From Henricia sp. BOLD:AAB3569 (Eukaryota; Echinodermata; Asteroidea; Spinulosida; Echinasteridae), in NCBI GenBank assembly GCA_037783545.1, contig JBBELK010000388.1:434001-498000 (forward strand): a stretch of DNA of 64,000 nt. Reading direction: 5' to 3'. This document shows, one piece after another, positions 48,182 to 62,700 of this stretch (the first letter of the stretch is position 1; each line of letters begins with the position of its first letter). Position numbers and translations under genes: made by a program. The notes below the pieces were generated by a model that was given only the letters and a program-made list of their open reading frames with translations, was not told where the DNA came from and did not search any database.

Positions 48182-51100
48182 ACTTTTGTTTTGTCGAGTA
48201 AAATATTGTTCTTCAGTAAACGTTTCAAATTACGCAAACCTGTTAAGCATTCGTCTACGACCATACAACATTGAATACACCGGTTCCCGTCTGATCACCG
48301 CAGTTAAGCAACGTTGGGCTCGGGCAGTACTTCGGTGGGAGACCACCTGGGAATACCGAGTGTCGTAGGCACTTTTGTTTTTAGTAAAATATTGTTCCTC
48401 AGTAAACGTTTCAAATTACGCAAACCTGTTAAGCATTCGTCTACAACCATACCACATTGAATACACCGGTTCCCGTCTGATCACCGCAGTTAAGCAACGT
48501 TGAGCTCGGTCAGTACTTCGGTGGGAGACCACCTGGGAATACCGAGTGTCGTAGGCACTTTTGTTTTTAGTAAAATATTTTTCTTCAGTAAACGTTTCAA
48601 ATTACGCAAACCTGTTAAGCATTCGTCTACAACCATACCACATTGAATACACCGGTTCCCGTCTGATCACCGCAGTTAAGCAACGTTGGGCTCGGTCAGT
48701 ACTTCGGTGGGAGACCATCTGGGAATACCGAGTGTCGTAGGCACTTTTGTTTTTAGTAAAATATTTTTCTTCAGTAAACGTTTCAAATTACGCAAACCTG
48801 TTAAGCATTCGTCTACGACCATACCACATTGAATACACCGGTTCCCGTCTGATCACCGCAGTTAAGCAACGTTGTGCTCGGGCAGTACTTCGGTGGGAGA
48901 CCACCTGGGAATACCGAGTGTCGTAGGCACTTTTGTTTTTAGTAAAATATTGTTCCTCAGTAAACGTTTCAAATTACGCAAACCTGTTAAGCATTCGTCT
49001 ACGACCATACCACATTGAATACACCGGTTCCCGTCTGATCACCGTAGTTAAGTAACGTTGGGCTCGGTCAGTACTTCGGTCGGAGACCACCTGGGAATAC
49101 CGAGTGTCGTAGGCACTTTTGTTTTGTCGAGTAAAATATTGTTCTTCAGTAAACGTTTAAAATTACGCAAACCTGTTAAGCATTCGTCTACGAACATACC
49201 ACATTGAATACAACGGTTCCCGTCTCATCATCGCAGTTAAGCAACGTTGGGCTCGGTCAGTACTTCGGTCGGAGACCACCTGGGAATACCGAGTGTCGTA
49301 GGCACTTTTGTTTTTAGTAAAATATTTTTCTTCAGTAAACGTTTCAAATTACGCAAACCTGTTAAGCATTCGTCTACAACCATACCACATTGAATACACC
49401 GGTTCCCGTCTGATCACCGCAGTTAAGCAACGTTGGGCTCGGTCAGTACTTCGGTGGGAGACCATCTGGGAATACCGAGTGTCGTAGGCACTTTTGTTTT
49501 TAGTAAAATATTTTTCTTCAGTAAACGTTTCAAATTACGCAAACCTGTTAAGCATTCGTCTACGACCATACCACATTGAATACACCGGTTCCCGTCTGAT
49601 CACCGCAGTTAAGCAACGTTGTGCTCGGGCAGTACTTCGGTGGGAGACCACCTGGGAATACCGAGTGTCGTAGGCACTTTTGTTTTTAGTAAAATATTGT
49701 TCCTCAGTAAACGTTTCAAATTACGCAAACCTGTTAAGCATTCGTCTACGACCATACCACATTGAATACACCGGTTCCCGTCTGATCACCGTAGTTAAGT
49801 AACGTTGGGCTCGGTCAGTACTTCGGTCGGAGACCACCTGGGAATACCGAGTGTCGTAGGCACTTTTGTTTTGTCGAGTAAAATATTGTTCTTCAGTAAA
49901 CGTTTAAAATTACGCAAACCTGTTAAGCATTCGTCTACGAACATACCACATTGAATACAACGGTTCCCGTCTCATCATCGCAGTTAAGCAACGTTGGGCT
50001 CGGTCAGTACTTCGGTCGGAGACCACCTGGGAATACCGAGTGTCGTAGGCACTTTTGTTTTTAGTAAAATATTGTTCTTCAGTAAACGTTTCAAATTACG
50101 CAAACCTGTTAAGCATTCGTCTACGACCATACCACATTGAATACACCGGTTCCCGTCTGATCACCGCAGTTAAGCAACGTTGGGCTCGGGCAGTACTTCG
50201 GTGGGAGACCACCTGGGAATACCGAGTGTCGTAGGCACTTTTGTTTTCAGTAAAATATTGTTCCTCAGTAAACGTTTCAAATTACGCAAACCTGTTAAGC
50301 ATTCGTCTACGACCATACCACATTGAATACAACGGTTCCCGTCTGATCACCGCAGTTAAGCAACGTTGGGCTCGATCAGTACTTCGGTGGGAGACCACCT
50401 GGAAATACCGAGTGTCGTAGGCACTTTTGTTTTTAGTAAAATATTGTTCTTCAGTAAACGTTTCAAATTACGCAAACCTGTTAAGCATTCGTCTACGACC
50501 ATACCACATTGAATACACCGGTTCCCGTCTGATCACCGCAGTTAAGCAACGTTGGGCTCGGTCAGTACTTCGGTGGGAGACCACCTGGGAATACCGAGTG
50601 TCGTAGGCACTTTTGTTTTGTCGAGTAAAATATTGTTCTTCAGTAAACGTTTCAAATTACGCAAACCTGTTAAGCATTCGTCTACGACCATACCACATTG
50701 AATACACCGGTTCCCGTCTGATCACCACAATTAAGCAACGTTGGGCTCGGGCAGTACTTCGGTGGGAGACCACCTGGGAATACCGAGTGTCGTAGGCAGT
50801 TTTGTCGAGTAAAATATTGTTCTTCAGTAAACGTTTCAAATTACGCAAACCTGTTAAGCATTCGTCTACGACCATACCACATTGAATACACCGGTTCCCG
50901 TCTGATCACCGTAGTTAAATAACGTTGGGCTCGGACAGTACTTCGGTGGGAGACCACCTGGGAATACCGAGTGTCGTAGGCAGTTTTGTCGAGTAAAATA
51001 TTGTTCTTCAGTAAACGTTTCAAATTACGCAAACCTGTTAAGCATTCGTCTACGACCATACCACATTGAATACACCGGTTCCCGTCTGATCACCGCAGTT

Positions 51101-51423
51101 AAGCAACGTTGGGCTCGGTCAGTACTTCGGTGGGAGACCACCTGGGAATACCGAGTGTCGTAGGCAGTTTTGTCGAGTAAAATATTGTTCTTCAGTAAAC
51201 GTTTCAAATTACGCAAACCTGTTAAGCATTCGTCTACGACCATACCACATTGAATACACCGGTTCCCGTCTGATCACCGTACTTAAATAACGTTGGGCTC
51301 GGACAGTACTTCGGTGGGAGACCACCTGGGAATACCGAGTGTCGTAGGCACTTTTGTTTTGTCGTCGAGTAAAATATTGTTCTTCAGTAAACGTTTAAAA
51401 TCACGCAAACCTGTTAAGCATTC

Positions 51424-51534
51424 GTCTACGACCATTCCACATTGAATACACCGGTTCCCGTCTGATCACCGCAGTTAAGCAACGTTGGGCTCGGGCAGTA
51501 CTTCGGTGGGAGACCACCTGGGAGTGTCGTAGGC
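51424..51534 (+). pseudogene. 5S rRNA copy with a 7-base deletion
   Basis: CTGGGAGTGTCG replaces CTGGGAATACCGAGTGTCG, removing part of helix IV/V; 111 nt. The terminator context is also changed (GGCCCTTTTG). Confidence 0.9.
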
Positions 51535-52358
51535 CCTTTTGTTTTGTCGAGTAAAATATTGTTCTTCAGTAAACGTTTAAAATTACGCAAACCTGTTAAG
51601 CATTCGTCTACGAACATACCACATTCAATACACCGGTTCCCGTCTGATCACCGCAGTTAAGCAATGTTGGGCTCGATCAGTACTTCGGTGGGAGACCACC
51701 TGGGAATACCGAGTGTCGTAGGCACTTTTGTTTTGTCGAGTAAAATATTGTTCTTCAGTAAACGTTTCAAATTACGCAAACCTGTTAAGCATTCGTCTAC
51801 GACCATACAACATTGAATACACCGGTTCCCGTCTGATCACCGCAGTTAAGCAACGTTGGGCTCGGGAAGTACTTCGGTGGGAGACCACCTGGGAATACCG
51901 AGTGTCGTAGGCACTTTTGTTTTTAGTAAAATATTGTTCCTCAGTAAACGTTTCAAATTACGCAAACCTGTTAAGCATTCGTCTACGACCATACCACATT
52001 GAATACACCGGTTCCCGTCTGATCACCGTAGTTAAGTAACGTTGGGCTCGGTCAGTACTTCGGTGGGAGACCACCTGGGAATACCGAGTGTCGTAGGCAC
52101 TTTTGTTTTGTCGAGTAAAATATTGTTCTTCAGTAAACGTTTCAAATTACGCAAACCTGTTAAGCATTCGTCTACGACCATACCACATTAAATACACCGG
52201 TTCCCGTCTGATCACCGCAGTTAAGCAACGTTGGGCTCGGGCAGTACTTCGGTGGGAGACCACCTGGAAATACCGAGTGTCGTAGGCACTTTTGTTTTGT
52301 CGAGTAAAATATTGTTCTTCAGTAAACGTTTAAAATTACGCAAACCTGTTAAGCATTC

Positions 52359-52472
52359 GTCTACGAACATACCACATTGAATACACCGGTTCCCGTCTGA
52401 TCACCGCAGTTAAGCAACGTTGGGATCAGTACTTCGGTGGGAGACCACCTGGGAATACCGAGTGTCGTAGGC
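52359..52472 (+). pseudogene. 5S rRNA copy with a 4-base deletion in the internal promoter region
   Basis: GTTGGGATCAGTAC replaces GTTGGGCTCGATCAGTAC, between A box and C box; 114 nt. The altered A box to C box distance should weaken TFIIIA binding. Confidence 0.88.
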
Positions 52473-55400
52473 ACTTTTGTTTTTAGTAAAATATTGTTCT
52501 TCAGTAAACGTTTCAAATTACGCAAACCTGTTAAGCATTCGTCTACGACAATACCACATTGATTACACCGGTTCCCGTCTGATCACCGCAGTTAAGCAAC
52601 GTTGGGCTCGGTCAGTACTTCGGTGGGAGACTACCTGGGAATACCGAGTTTCGTAGGCACTTTTGTTTTGTCGAGTAAAATATTGTTCTTCAGTAAACGT
52701 TTCAAATTACGCAAACCTGTTAAGCATTCGTCTACGACCATACCACATTAAATACACCGGTTCCCGTCTGATCACCGCAGTTAAGCAACGTTGGGCTCGG
52801 GCAGTACTTCGGTGGGAGACCACCTGGAAATACCGAGTGTCGTAGGCACTTTTGTTTTGTCGAGTAAAATATTGTTCTTCAGTAAACGTTTCAAATTACG
52901 CAAACCTGTTAAGCATTCGTCTACGACCATACCACATTGAATACACCGGTTCCCGTCTGATCACCGTAGTTAAGTAACGTTGGGCTCGGTCAGAACTTCG
53001 GTGGGAGACCACCTGGGAATACCGAGTGTCGTAGGCACTTTTGTTTTGTCGAGTAAAATATTGTTCTTCAGTAAACGTTTAAAATTACGCAAACCTGTTA
53101 AGCATTCGTCTACGAACATACCACATTGAATACACCGGTTCCCGTCTGATCACCGCAGTTAAGCAACGTTGGGCTCGATCAGTACTTCGGTGGGAGACCA
53201 CCTGGGAATACCGAGTGTCGTAGGCACTTTTGTTTTTAGTAAAATATTGATTCTCAGTAAACGTTTCAAATTACGCAAACCTGTTAAGCATTCGTCTACG
53301 ACCATACCACATTGAATACACCGGTTACCGTCTGATCACCGTAGTTAAGTAACGTTGGGCTCGGACGGTACTTCGGTGGGAGACCACCTGGGAATACCGA
53401 GTGTGGTAGGCACTTTTGTTTTGTCGAGTAAAATATTGTTCTTCAGTAAACGTTTCAAATTACGCAAACCTGTTAAGCATTCGTCTACGACCATACCACA
53501 TTGAATACACCGGTTCCCGTCTGATCACCGTAGTTAAGTAACGTTGGGCTCGGTCAGTACTTCGGTGGGAGACCACCTGGGAATACCGAGTGTCGTAGGC
53601 ACTTTTGTTTTTAGTAAAATATTGTTCTTCAGTAAACGTTTCAAATTACGCAAACCTGTTAAGCATTCGTCTACGAACATACCACATTGAATACACCGGT
53701 TCCCGTCTGATCACCGCAGTTAAGCAACGTTGGGCTCGATCAGTACTTCGGTGGGAGACCACCTGGGAATACCGAGTGTCGTAGCCACTTTTGTTTTTAG
53801 TAAAATATTGTTCTTCAGTAAACGTTTCAAATTACGCAAACCTGTTAAGCATTCGTCTACGACCATACCACATTGAATACACCGGTTCCCGTCTGATCAC
53901 CGCAGCTAAGCAACGTTGGGCTCGGTCAGTACTTCGGTGGGAGACTACCTGGGAATACCGAGTGTCGTAGGCACTTTTGTTTTGTCGAGTAAAATATTGT
54001 TCTTCAGTAAACGTTTCAAATTACGCAAACCTGTTAAGCATTCGTCTACGACCATACCACATTGAATACACCGGTTCCCGTCTGATCAACGCAGTTAAGC
54101 AACGTTGGGCTCGGGCAGTACTTCGGTGGGAGACCACCTGGGAATACCGAGTGTCGTAGGCACTTTTGTTTTGTCGAGTAAAATATTGTTCTTCAGTAAA
54201 CGTTTCAAATTACGCAAACCTGTTAAGCATTCGTCTACGACCATACCACATTGAATACACCGGTTCCCGTCTCATCATCGCAGTTAAGTAACGTTGGGCT
54301 CGGTCAGTACTTCGGTGGGAGACCACCTGGGAATACCGAGTGTCGTAGGCACTTTTGTTTTGTCGAGTAAAATATTGTTCTTCAGTAAACGTTTAAAATT
54401 ACGCAAACCTGTTAATCATTCGTCTACGAACATACCACATTGAATACACCGGTTCCCGTCTGATCACCGCAGTTAAGCAACGTTGGGCTCGATCAGTACT
54501 TCGGTGGGAGACCACCTGGGAATACCGAGTGTCGTAGGCACTTTTGTTTTTAGTAAAATATTGATCCTCAGTAAACGTTTCAAATTACGCAAACCTGTTA
54601 GAATTCGTCTACGACCATACCACATTGAATATTCCGGTTCCTGTCTGATCACCGTAGTTAAGTAACGTTGGGCTCGGACAGTGCTTCGGTGGGAGACCAC
54701 CTGGGAATACCGAGTGTCGTAGGCACTTTTGTTTTGTCGAGTAAAATATTGTTCTTCAGTAAACGTTTCAAATTACGCAAACCTGTTAAGCATTCGTCTA
54801 CGACCATACCACATTAAATACACCGGTTCCCGTCTCATCATCGCAGTTAAGCAACGTTGGACTCGGTCAGTACTTCGGTGGGAGACCACCTGGGAATACC
54901 GAGTGTCGTAGGCACTTTTGTTTTTAGTAAAATATTGTTCTTCAGTAAACGTTTAAAATTACGCAAACCTGTTAAGCATTCGTCTACAACCATACCACAT
55001 TGAATACACCGGTTCCCGTCTGATCACCGCAGTTAAGCAACGTTGGGCTCGGTCAGTACTTCGGTCGGAGACCACCTGGGAATACCGAGTGTCGTAGGCA
55101 CTTTTGTTTTTAGTAAAATATTGTTCTTCAGTAAACGTTTCAAATTACGCAAACCTGTTAAGCATTCGTCTACGACCATACCACATTGAATACACCGGTT
55201 CCCGTCTGATCACCGCAGTTAAGCAACGTTGGGCTCGGGCAGTACTTCGGTGGGAGACCACCTGGGAATACCGAGTGTCGTAGGCACTTTTGTTTTGTCG
55301 AGTAAATATTGTTCTTCAGTAAACGTTTAAAATTACGCAAACCTGTTAAGCATTCGTCTACGAACATACCACATTGAATACACCGGTTCCCGTCTGATCA

Positions 55401-56666
55401 CCGCAGTTAAGCAACGTTGGGCTCGATCAGTACTTCGGTGGGAGACCACCTGGGAACACCGAGTGTCGTAGGCACTTTTGTTTTTAGTTAAATATTGTTC
55501 TTCAGTAAACGTTTCAAATTACGCAAACCTGTTAAGCATTCGTCTACGACCATACCACATTGAATACACCGGTTCCCGTCTGATCACCGCAGTTAAGCAA
55601 CGTTGGGCTCGGTCAGTACTTCGGTGGGAGACCACCTGGGAATACCGAGTGTCGCAGGCACTTTTGTTTTGTCGAGTAAAATATTGTTCTTCAGTAAACG
55701 TTTCAAATTACGCAAACCTGTTAAGCATTCGTCTACGACCATACCACATTGAATACACCGGTTCCCGTCTGATCACCGCAGTTAAGCAACTTTGGGCTCG
55801 GGCAGTACTTCGGTGGGAGACCACCTGGGAATACCGAGTGTCGTAGGCACTTTTGTTTTGTCGAGTAAAATATTGTTCTTCAGTAAACGTTTCAAATTAC
55901 GCAAACCTGTTAAGCATTCGTCTACGAACATACCACATTTAATACACCGGTTCCCGTCTGATCACCGCAGTTAAGCAACGTTGGGCTCGATCAGTACTTC
56001 GGTGGGAGACCACCTGGGAATACCGAGTGTCGTAGGCACTTTTGTTTTTAGTAAAATATTGTTCCTCAGTAAACGTTTCAAATTACGCAAACCTGTTAAG
56101 CATTCGTCTACGACCATACCACATTGAATACACCGGTTCCCGTCTGATCACCGTAGTTAAGTAACGTTGGGCTCGGACAGTACTTCGGTGGGAGACCACC
56201 TGGGAATACCGAGTGTTGTAGGCACTTTTGTTTTGTCGAGTAAAATATTGTTCTTCAGTAAACGTTTAAAATTACGCAAACCTGTTAAGCATTCGTCTAC
56301 AACCATACCACATTGAATACACCGGTTCCCGTCTGATCACCGCAGTTAAGCAACGTTGGGCTCAGTCAGTACTTCGGTGGGAGACCACCTGGGAATACCG
56401 AGTGTCGTAGGCACTTTTGTTTTTAGTAAAATATTGTTCTTCAGTAAACGTTTCAAATTACGCAAACATGTTAAGCATTCGTCTACAACCATACCACATT
56501 GAATACACCGGTTCCCGTCTGATCACCGCAGTTAAGCAACGTTGGGCTCGGTCAGTACTTCGGTGGGAGACCACCTGGGAATACCGAGTGTCGTAGGCAC
56601 TTTTGTTTTTAGTAAAATATTGTTCTTCAGTAAACGTTTCAAATTACGCAAACCTGTTAAGCATTC

Positions 56667-56786
56667 GTCTACGACCATACCACATTGAATATACACCGGT
56701 TCCCGTCTGATCACCGCAGTTAAGCAACGTTGGGCTCGGTCAGTACTTCGGTGGGAGACCACCTGGGAATACCGAGTGTCGTAGGC
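56667..56786 (+). rRNA. 5S rRNA variant with a 2-base insertion
   Basis: GAATATACACCGG instead of GAATACACCGG, in the helix II/III region; 120 nt. Otherwise standard. Confidence 0.85.
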
Positions 56787-59700
56787 ACTTTTGTTTTTAG
56801 TAAAATATTGTTCCTCAGTAAACGTTTAAAATTACGCAAACCTGTTAAGCATTCGTCTACGACCATACCACATTGAATACACCGGTTCCCGTCTGATCAC
56901 CGCAGTTAAGCAACTTTGGGCTCGGGCAGTACTTCGGTGGGAGACCACCTGGGAATACCGAGTGTCGTAGGCACTTTTGTTTTGTCGAGTAAAATATTGT
57001 TCTTCAGTAAACGTTTAAAATTACGCAAACCTGTTAAGCATTCGTCTACAACCATACCACATTGAATACACCGGTTCCCGTCTGATCACCGCAGTTAAGC
57101 AACGTTGGGCTCGGGCAGTACTTCGGTGGGAGACCACCTGGGAATACCGAGTGTCGTAGGCACTTTTGTTTTTAGTAAAATATTGTTCCTCAGTAAACGT
57201 TTCAAATTACGCAAACCTGTTAAGCATTTGTCTACGACCATACCACATTGAATACACCGGTTCCCGTCTGATCACCGTAGTTAAGTAACGTTGGGCTCGG
57301 ACAGTACTTCGGTGGGAGACCACCTGGGAATACCGAGTGTCGTAGGCAATTTTGTTTTGTCGAGTAAAATATTGTTCTTCAGTAAACGTTTAAAATTACG
57401 CAAACCTGTTAAGCATTCGTCTACAACCATACCACATTGAATACACCGGTTCCCGTCTGATCACCGCAGTTAAGCAACGTTGGGCTCGGTCAGTACTTCG
57501 GTGGGAGACCACCTGGGAATACCGAGTGTCGTAGGCACTTTTGTTTTTAGTAAAATATTGTTCTTCAGTAAACGTTTCAAATTACGCAAACCTGTTAAGC
57601 ATTCGTCTACGACCATACCACATTGAATACACCGGTTCCCGTCTCATCATCGCAGTTAAGCAACGTTGGGCTCGGTCAGTACTTCGGTGGGAGACCACCT
57701 GGGAATACCGAGTGTCGTAGGCACTTTTGTTTTTAGTAAAATATTGTTCCTCAGTAAACGTTTCAAATTACGCAAACCTGTTAAGCATTCGTCTACGACC
57801 ATACCACATTGAATACACCGGTTCCCGTCTGATCACCGCAGTTAAGCAACTTTGGGCTCGGGCAGTACTTCGGTAGGAGACCACCTGGGAATACCGAGTG
57901 TCGTAGGCACTTTTGTTTTGTCGAGTAAAATATTGTTCTTCGGTAAACGTTTCAAATTACGCAAACCTGTTAAGCATTCGTCTACGACCATACCACATTG
58001 AATACACCGGTTCCCGTCTGATCACCGCAGTTAAGCAACGTTGGGCTCGGGCAGTACTTCGGTGGGAGACCACCTGGGAATACCGAGTGTCGTAGGCACT
58101 TTTGTTTTTAGTAAAATATTGTTCCTCAGTAAACGTTTCAAATTACGCAAACCTGTTAAGCATTTGTCTACGACCATACCACATTGAATACACCGGTTCC
58201 CGTCTGATCACCGTAGTTAAGTAACGTTGGGCTCGGACAGTACTTCGGTGGGAGACCACCTGGGAATACCGAGTGTCGTAGGCAATTTTGTTTTGTCGAG
58301 TAAAATATTGTTCTTCAGTAAACGTTTAAAATTACGCAAACCTGTTAAGCATTCGTCTACAACCATACCACATTGAATACACCGGTTCCCGTCTGATCAC
58401 CGCAGTTAAGCAACGTTGGGCTCGGTCAGTACTTCGGTGGGAGACCACCTGGGAATACCGAGTGTCGTAGGCACTTTTGTTTTTAGTAAAATATTGTTCT
58501 TCAGTAAACGTTTCAAATTACGCAAACCTGTTAAGCATTCGTCTACGACCATACCACATTGAATACACCGGTTCCCGTCTCATCATCGCAGTTAAGCAAC
58601 GTTGGGCTCGGTCAGTACTTCGGTGGGAGACCACCTGGGAATACCGAGTGTCGTAGGCACTTTTGTTTTTAGTAAAATATTGTTCCTCAGTAAACGTTTC
58701 AAATTACGCAAACCTGTTAAGCATTCGTCTACGACCATACCACATTGAATACACCGGTTCCCGTCTGATCACCGCAGTTAAGCAACTTTGGGCTCGGGCA
58801 GTACTTCGGTAGGAGACCACCTGGGAATACCGAGTGTCGTAGGCACTTTTGTTTTGTCGAGTAAAATATTGTTCTTCGGTAAACGTTTCAAATTACGCAA
58901 ACCTGTTAAGCATTCGTCTACGACCATACCACATTGAATACACCGGTTCCCGTCTGATCACCGCAGTTAAGCAACTTTGGGCTCGGGCAGTACTTCGGTA
59001 GGAGACCACCTGGGAATACCGAGTGTCGTAGGCACTTTTGTTTTGTCGAGTAAAATATTGTTCTTCGGTAAACGTTTCAAATTACGCAAACCTGTTAAGC
59101 ATTCGTCTACGACCATACCACATTGAATACACCGGTTCCCGTCTGATCACCGCAGTTAAGCAACGTTGGGCTCGGGCAGTACTTCGGTGGGAGACCACCT
59201 GGGAATACCGAGTGTCGTAGGCACTTTTGTTTTTAGTAAAATATTGTTCCTCAGTAAACGTTTCAAATTACGCAAACCTGTTAAGCATTTGTCTACGACC
59301 ATACCACATTGAATACACCGGTTCCCGTCTGATCACCGTAGTTAAGTAACGTTGGGCTCGGACAGTACTTCGGTGGGAGACCACCTGGGAATACCGAGTG
59401 TCGTAGGCAATTTTGTTTTGTCGAGTAAAATATTGTTCTTCAGTAAACGTTTAAAATTACGCAAACCTGTTAAGCATTCGTCTACAACCATACCACATTG
59501 AATACACCGGTTCCCGTCTGATCACCGCAGTTAAGCAACGTTGGGCTCGGTCAGTACTTTGGTGGGAGACCACCTGGGAATACCGAGTGTCGTAGGCACT
59601 TTTGTTTTTAGTAAAATATTGTTCTTCAGTAAACGTTTCAAATTACGCAAACCTGTTAAGCATTCGTCTACGAACATACCACATTGAATACACCGGTTCC

Positions 59701-62700
59701 CGTCTCATCATCGCAGTTAAGCAACGTTGGGCTCGGTCAGTACTTCGGTGGGAGACCACCTGGGAATACCGAGTGTCGTAGGCACTTTTGTTTTTAGTAA
59801 AATATTGTTCCTCAGTAAACGTTTCAAATTACGCAAACCTGTTAAGCATTTGTCTACGACCATACCACATTGAATACACCGGTTCCCGTCTGATCACCGT
59901 AGTTAAGTAACGTTGGGCTCGGACAGTACTTCGGTGGGAGACCACCTGGGAATACCGAGTGTCGTAGGCAATTTTGTTTTGTCGAGTAAAATATTGTTCT
60001 TCAGTAAACGTTTAAAATTACGCAAACCTGTTAAGCATTCGTCTACAACCATACCACATTGAATACACCGGTTCCCGTCTGATCACCGCAGTTAAGCAAC
60101 GTTGGGCTCGGTCAGTACTTCGGTGGGAGACCACCTGGGAATACCGAGTGTCGTAGGCACTTTTGTTTTTAGTAAAATATTGTTCTTCAGTAAACGTTTC
60201 AAATTACGCAAACCTGTTAAGCATTCGTCTACGACCATACCACATTGAATACACCGGTTCCCGTCTCATCATCGCAGTTAAGCAACGTTGGGCTCGGTCA
60301 GTACTTCGGTGGGAGACCACCTGGGAATACCGAGTGTCGTAGGCACTTTTGTTTTTAGTAAAATATTGTTCCTCAGTAAACGTTTCAAATTACGCAAACC
60401 TGTTAAGCATTCGTCTACAACCATACCACATTGAATACACCGGTTCCCGTCTGATCACCGCAGTTAAGCAACTTTGGGCTCGGGCAGTACTTCGGTAGGA
60501 GACCACCTGGGAATACCGAGTGTCGTAGGCACTTTTGTTTTGTCGAGTAAAATATTGTTCTTCGGTAAACGTTTCAAATTACGCAAACCTGTTAAGCATT
60601 CGTCTACGACCATACCACATTGAATACACCGGTTCCCGTCTGATCACCGTAGTTAAGTAACGTTGGGCTCGGGCAGTACTTCGGTGGGAGACCACCTGGG
60701 AATACCGAGTGTCGTAGGCACTTTTGTTTTTAGTAAAATATTGTTCTTCAGTAAACGTTTCAAATTACGCAAACCTGTTAAGCATTCGTCTACGACCATA
60801 CCACATTGAATACACCGGTTCCCGTCTCATCATCGCAGTTAAGCAACGTTGGGCTCGGTCAGTACTTCGGTGGGAGACCACCTGGGAATACCGAGTGTCG
60901 TAGGCACTTTTGTTTTCAGTAAAATATTGTTCCTCAGTAAACGTTTAAAATTACGCAAACCTGTTAAGCATTCGTCTACGACCATACCACATTGAATACA
61001 CCGGTTCCCGTCTGATCACCGCAGTTAAGCAACTTTGGGCTCGGGCAGTACTTCGGTGGGAGACCACCTGGGAATACCGAGTGTCGTAGGCACTTTTGTC
61101 TTGTCGAGTAAAATATTGTTCTTCAGTAAACGTTTAAAATTACGCAAACCTGTTAAGCATTCGTCTACAACCATACCACATTGAATACACCGGTTCCCGT
61201 CTGATCACCGCAGTTAAGCAACGTTGGGCTCGGGCAGTACTTCGGTGGGAGACCACCTGGGAATACCGAGTGTCGTAGGCACTTTTGTTTTTAGTAAAAT
61301 ATTGTTCCTCAGTAAACGTTTCAAATTACGCAAACCTGTTAAGCATTTGTCTACGACCATACCACATTGAATACACCGGTTCCCGTCTGATCACCGTAGT
61401 TAAGTAACGTTGGGCTCGGACAGTACTTCGGTGGGAGACCACCTGGGAATACCGAGTGTCGTAGGCAATTTTGTTTTGTCGAGTAAAATATTGTTCTTCA
61501 GTAAACGTTTAAAATTACGCAAACCTGTTAAGCATTCGTCTACAACCATACCACATTGAATACACCGGTTCCCGTCTGATCACCGCAGTTAAGCAACGTT
61601 GGGCTCGGTCAGTACTTCGGTGGGAGACCACCTGGGAATACCGAGTGTCGTAGGCACTTTTGTTTTTAGTAAAATATTGTTCCTCAGTAAACGTTTCAAA
61701 TTACGCAAACCTGTTAAGCATTCGTCTACGACCATACCACATTGAATACACCGGTTCCCGTCTGATCACCGCAGTTAAGCAACTTTGGGCTCGGGCAGTA
61801 CTTCGGTAGGAGACCACCTGGGAATACCGAGTGTCGTAGGCACTTTTGTTTTGTCGAGTAAAATATTGTTCTTCGGTAAACGTTTCAAATTACGCAAACC
61901 TGTTAAGCATTCGTCTACGACCATACCACATTGAATACACCGGTTCCCGTCTGATCACCGCAGTTAAGCAACTTTGGGCTCGGGCAGTACTTCGGTGGGA
62001 GACCACCTGGGAATACCGAGTGTCGTAGGCACTTTTGTTTTGTCGAGTAAAATATTGTTCTTCAGTAAACGTTTAAAATTACGCAAACCTGTTAAGCATT
62101 CGTCTACAACCATACCACATTGAATACACCGGTTCCCGTCTGATCACCGCAGTTAAGCAACGTTGGGCTCGGTCAGTACTTCGGTGGGAGACCACCTGGG
62201 AATACCGAGTGTCGTAGGCACTTTTGTTTTTAGTAAAATATTGTTCTTCAGTAAACGTTTCAAATTACGCAAACCTGTTAAGCATTCGTCTACGACCATA
62301 CCACATTGAATACACCGGTTCCCGTCTCATCATCGCAGTTAAGCAACGTTGGGCTCGGTCAGTACTTCGGTGGGAGACCACCTGGGAATACCGAGTGTCG
62401 TAGGCACTTTTGTTTTTAGTAAAATATTGTTCCTCAGTAAACGTTTCAAATTACGCAAACCTGTTAAGCATTCGTCTACGACCATACCACATTGAATACA
62501 CCGGTTCCCGTCTGATCACCGCAGTTAAGCAACTTTGGGCTCGGGCAGTACTTCGGTAGGAGACCACCTGGGAATACCGAGTGTCGTAGGCACTTTTGTT
62601 TTGTCGAGTAAAATATTGTTCTTCGGTAAACGTTTCAAATTACGCAAACCTGTTAAGCATTCGTCTACGACCATACCACATTGAATACACCGGTTCCCGT

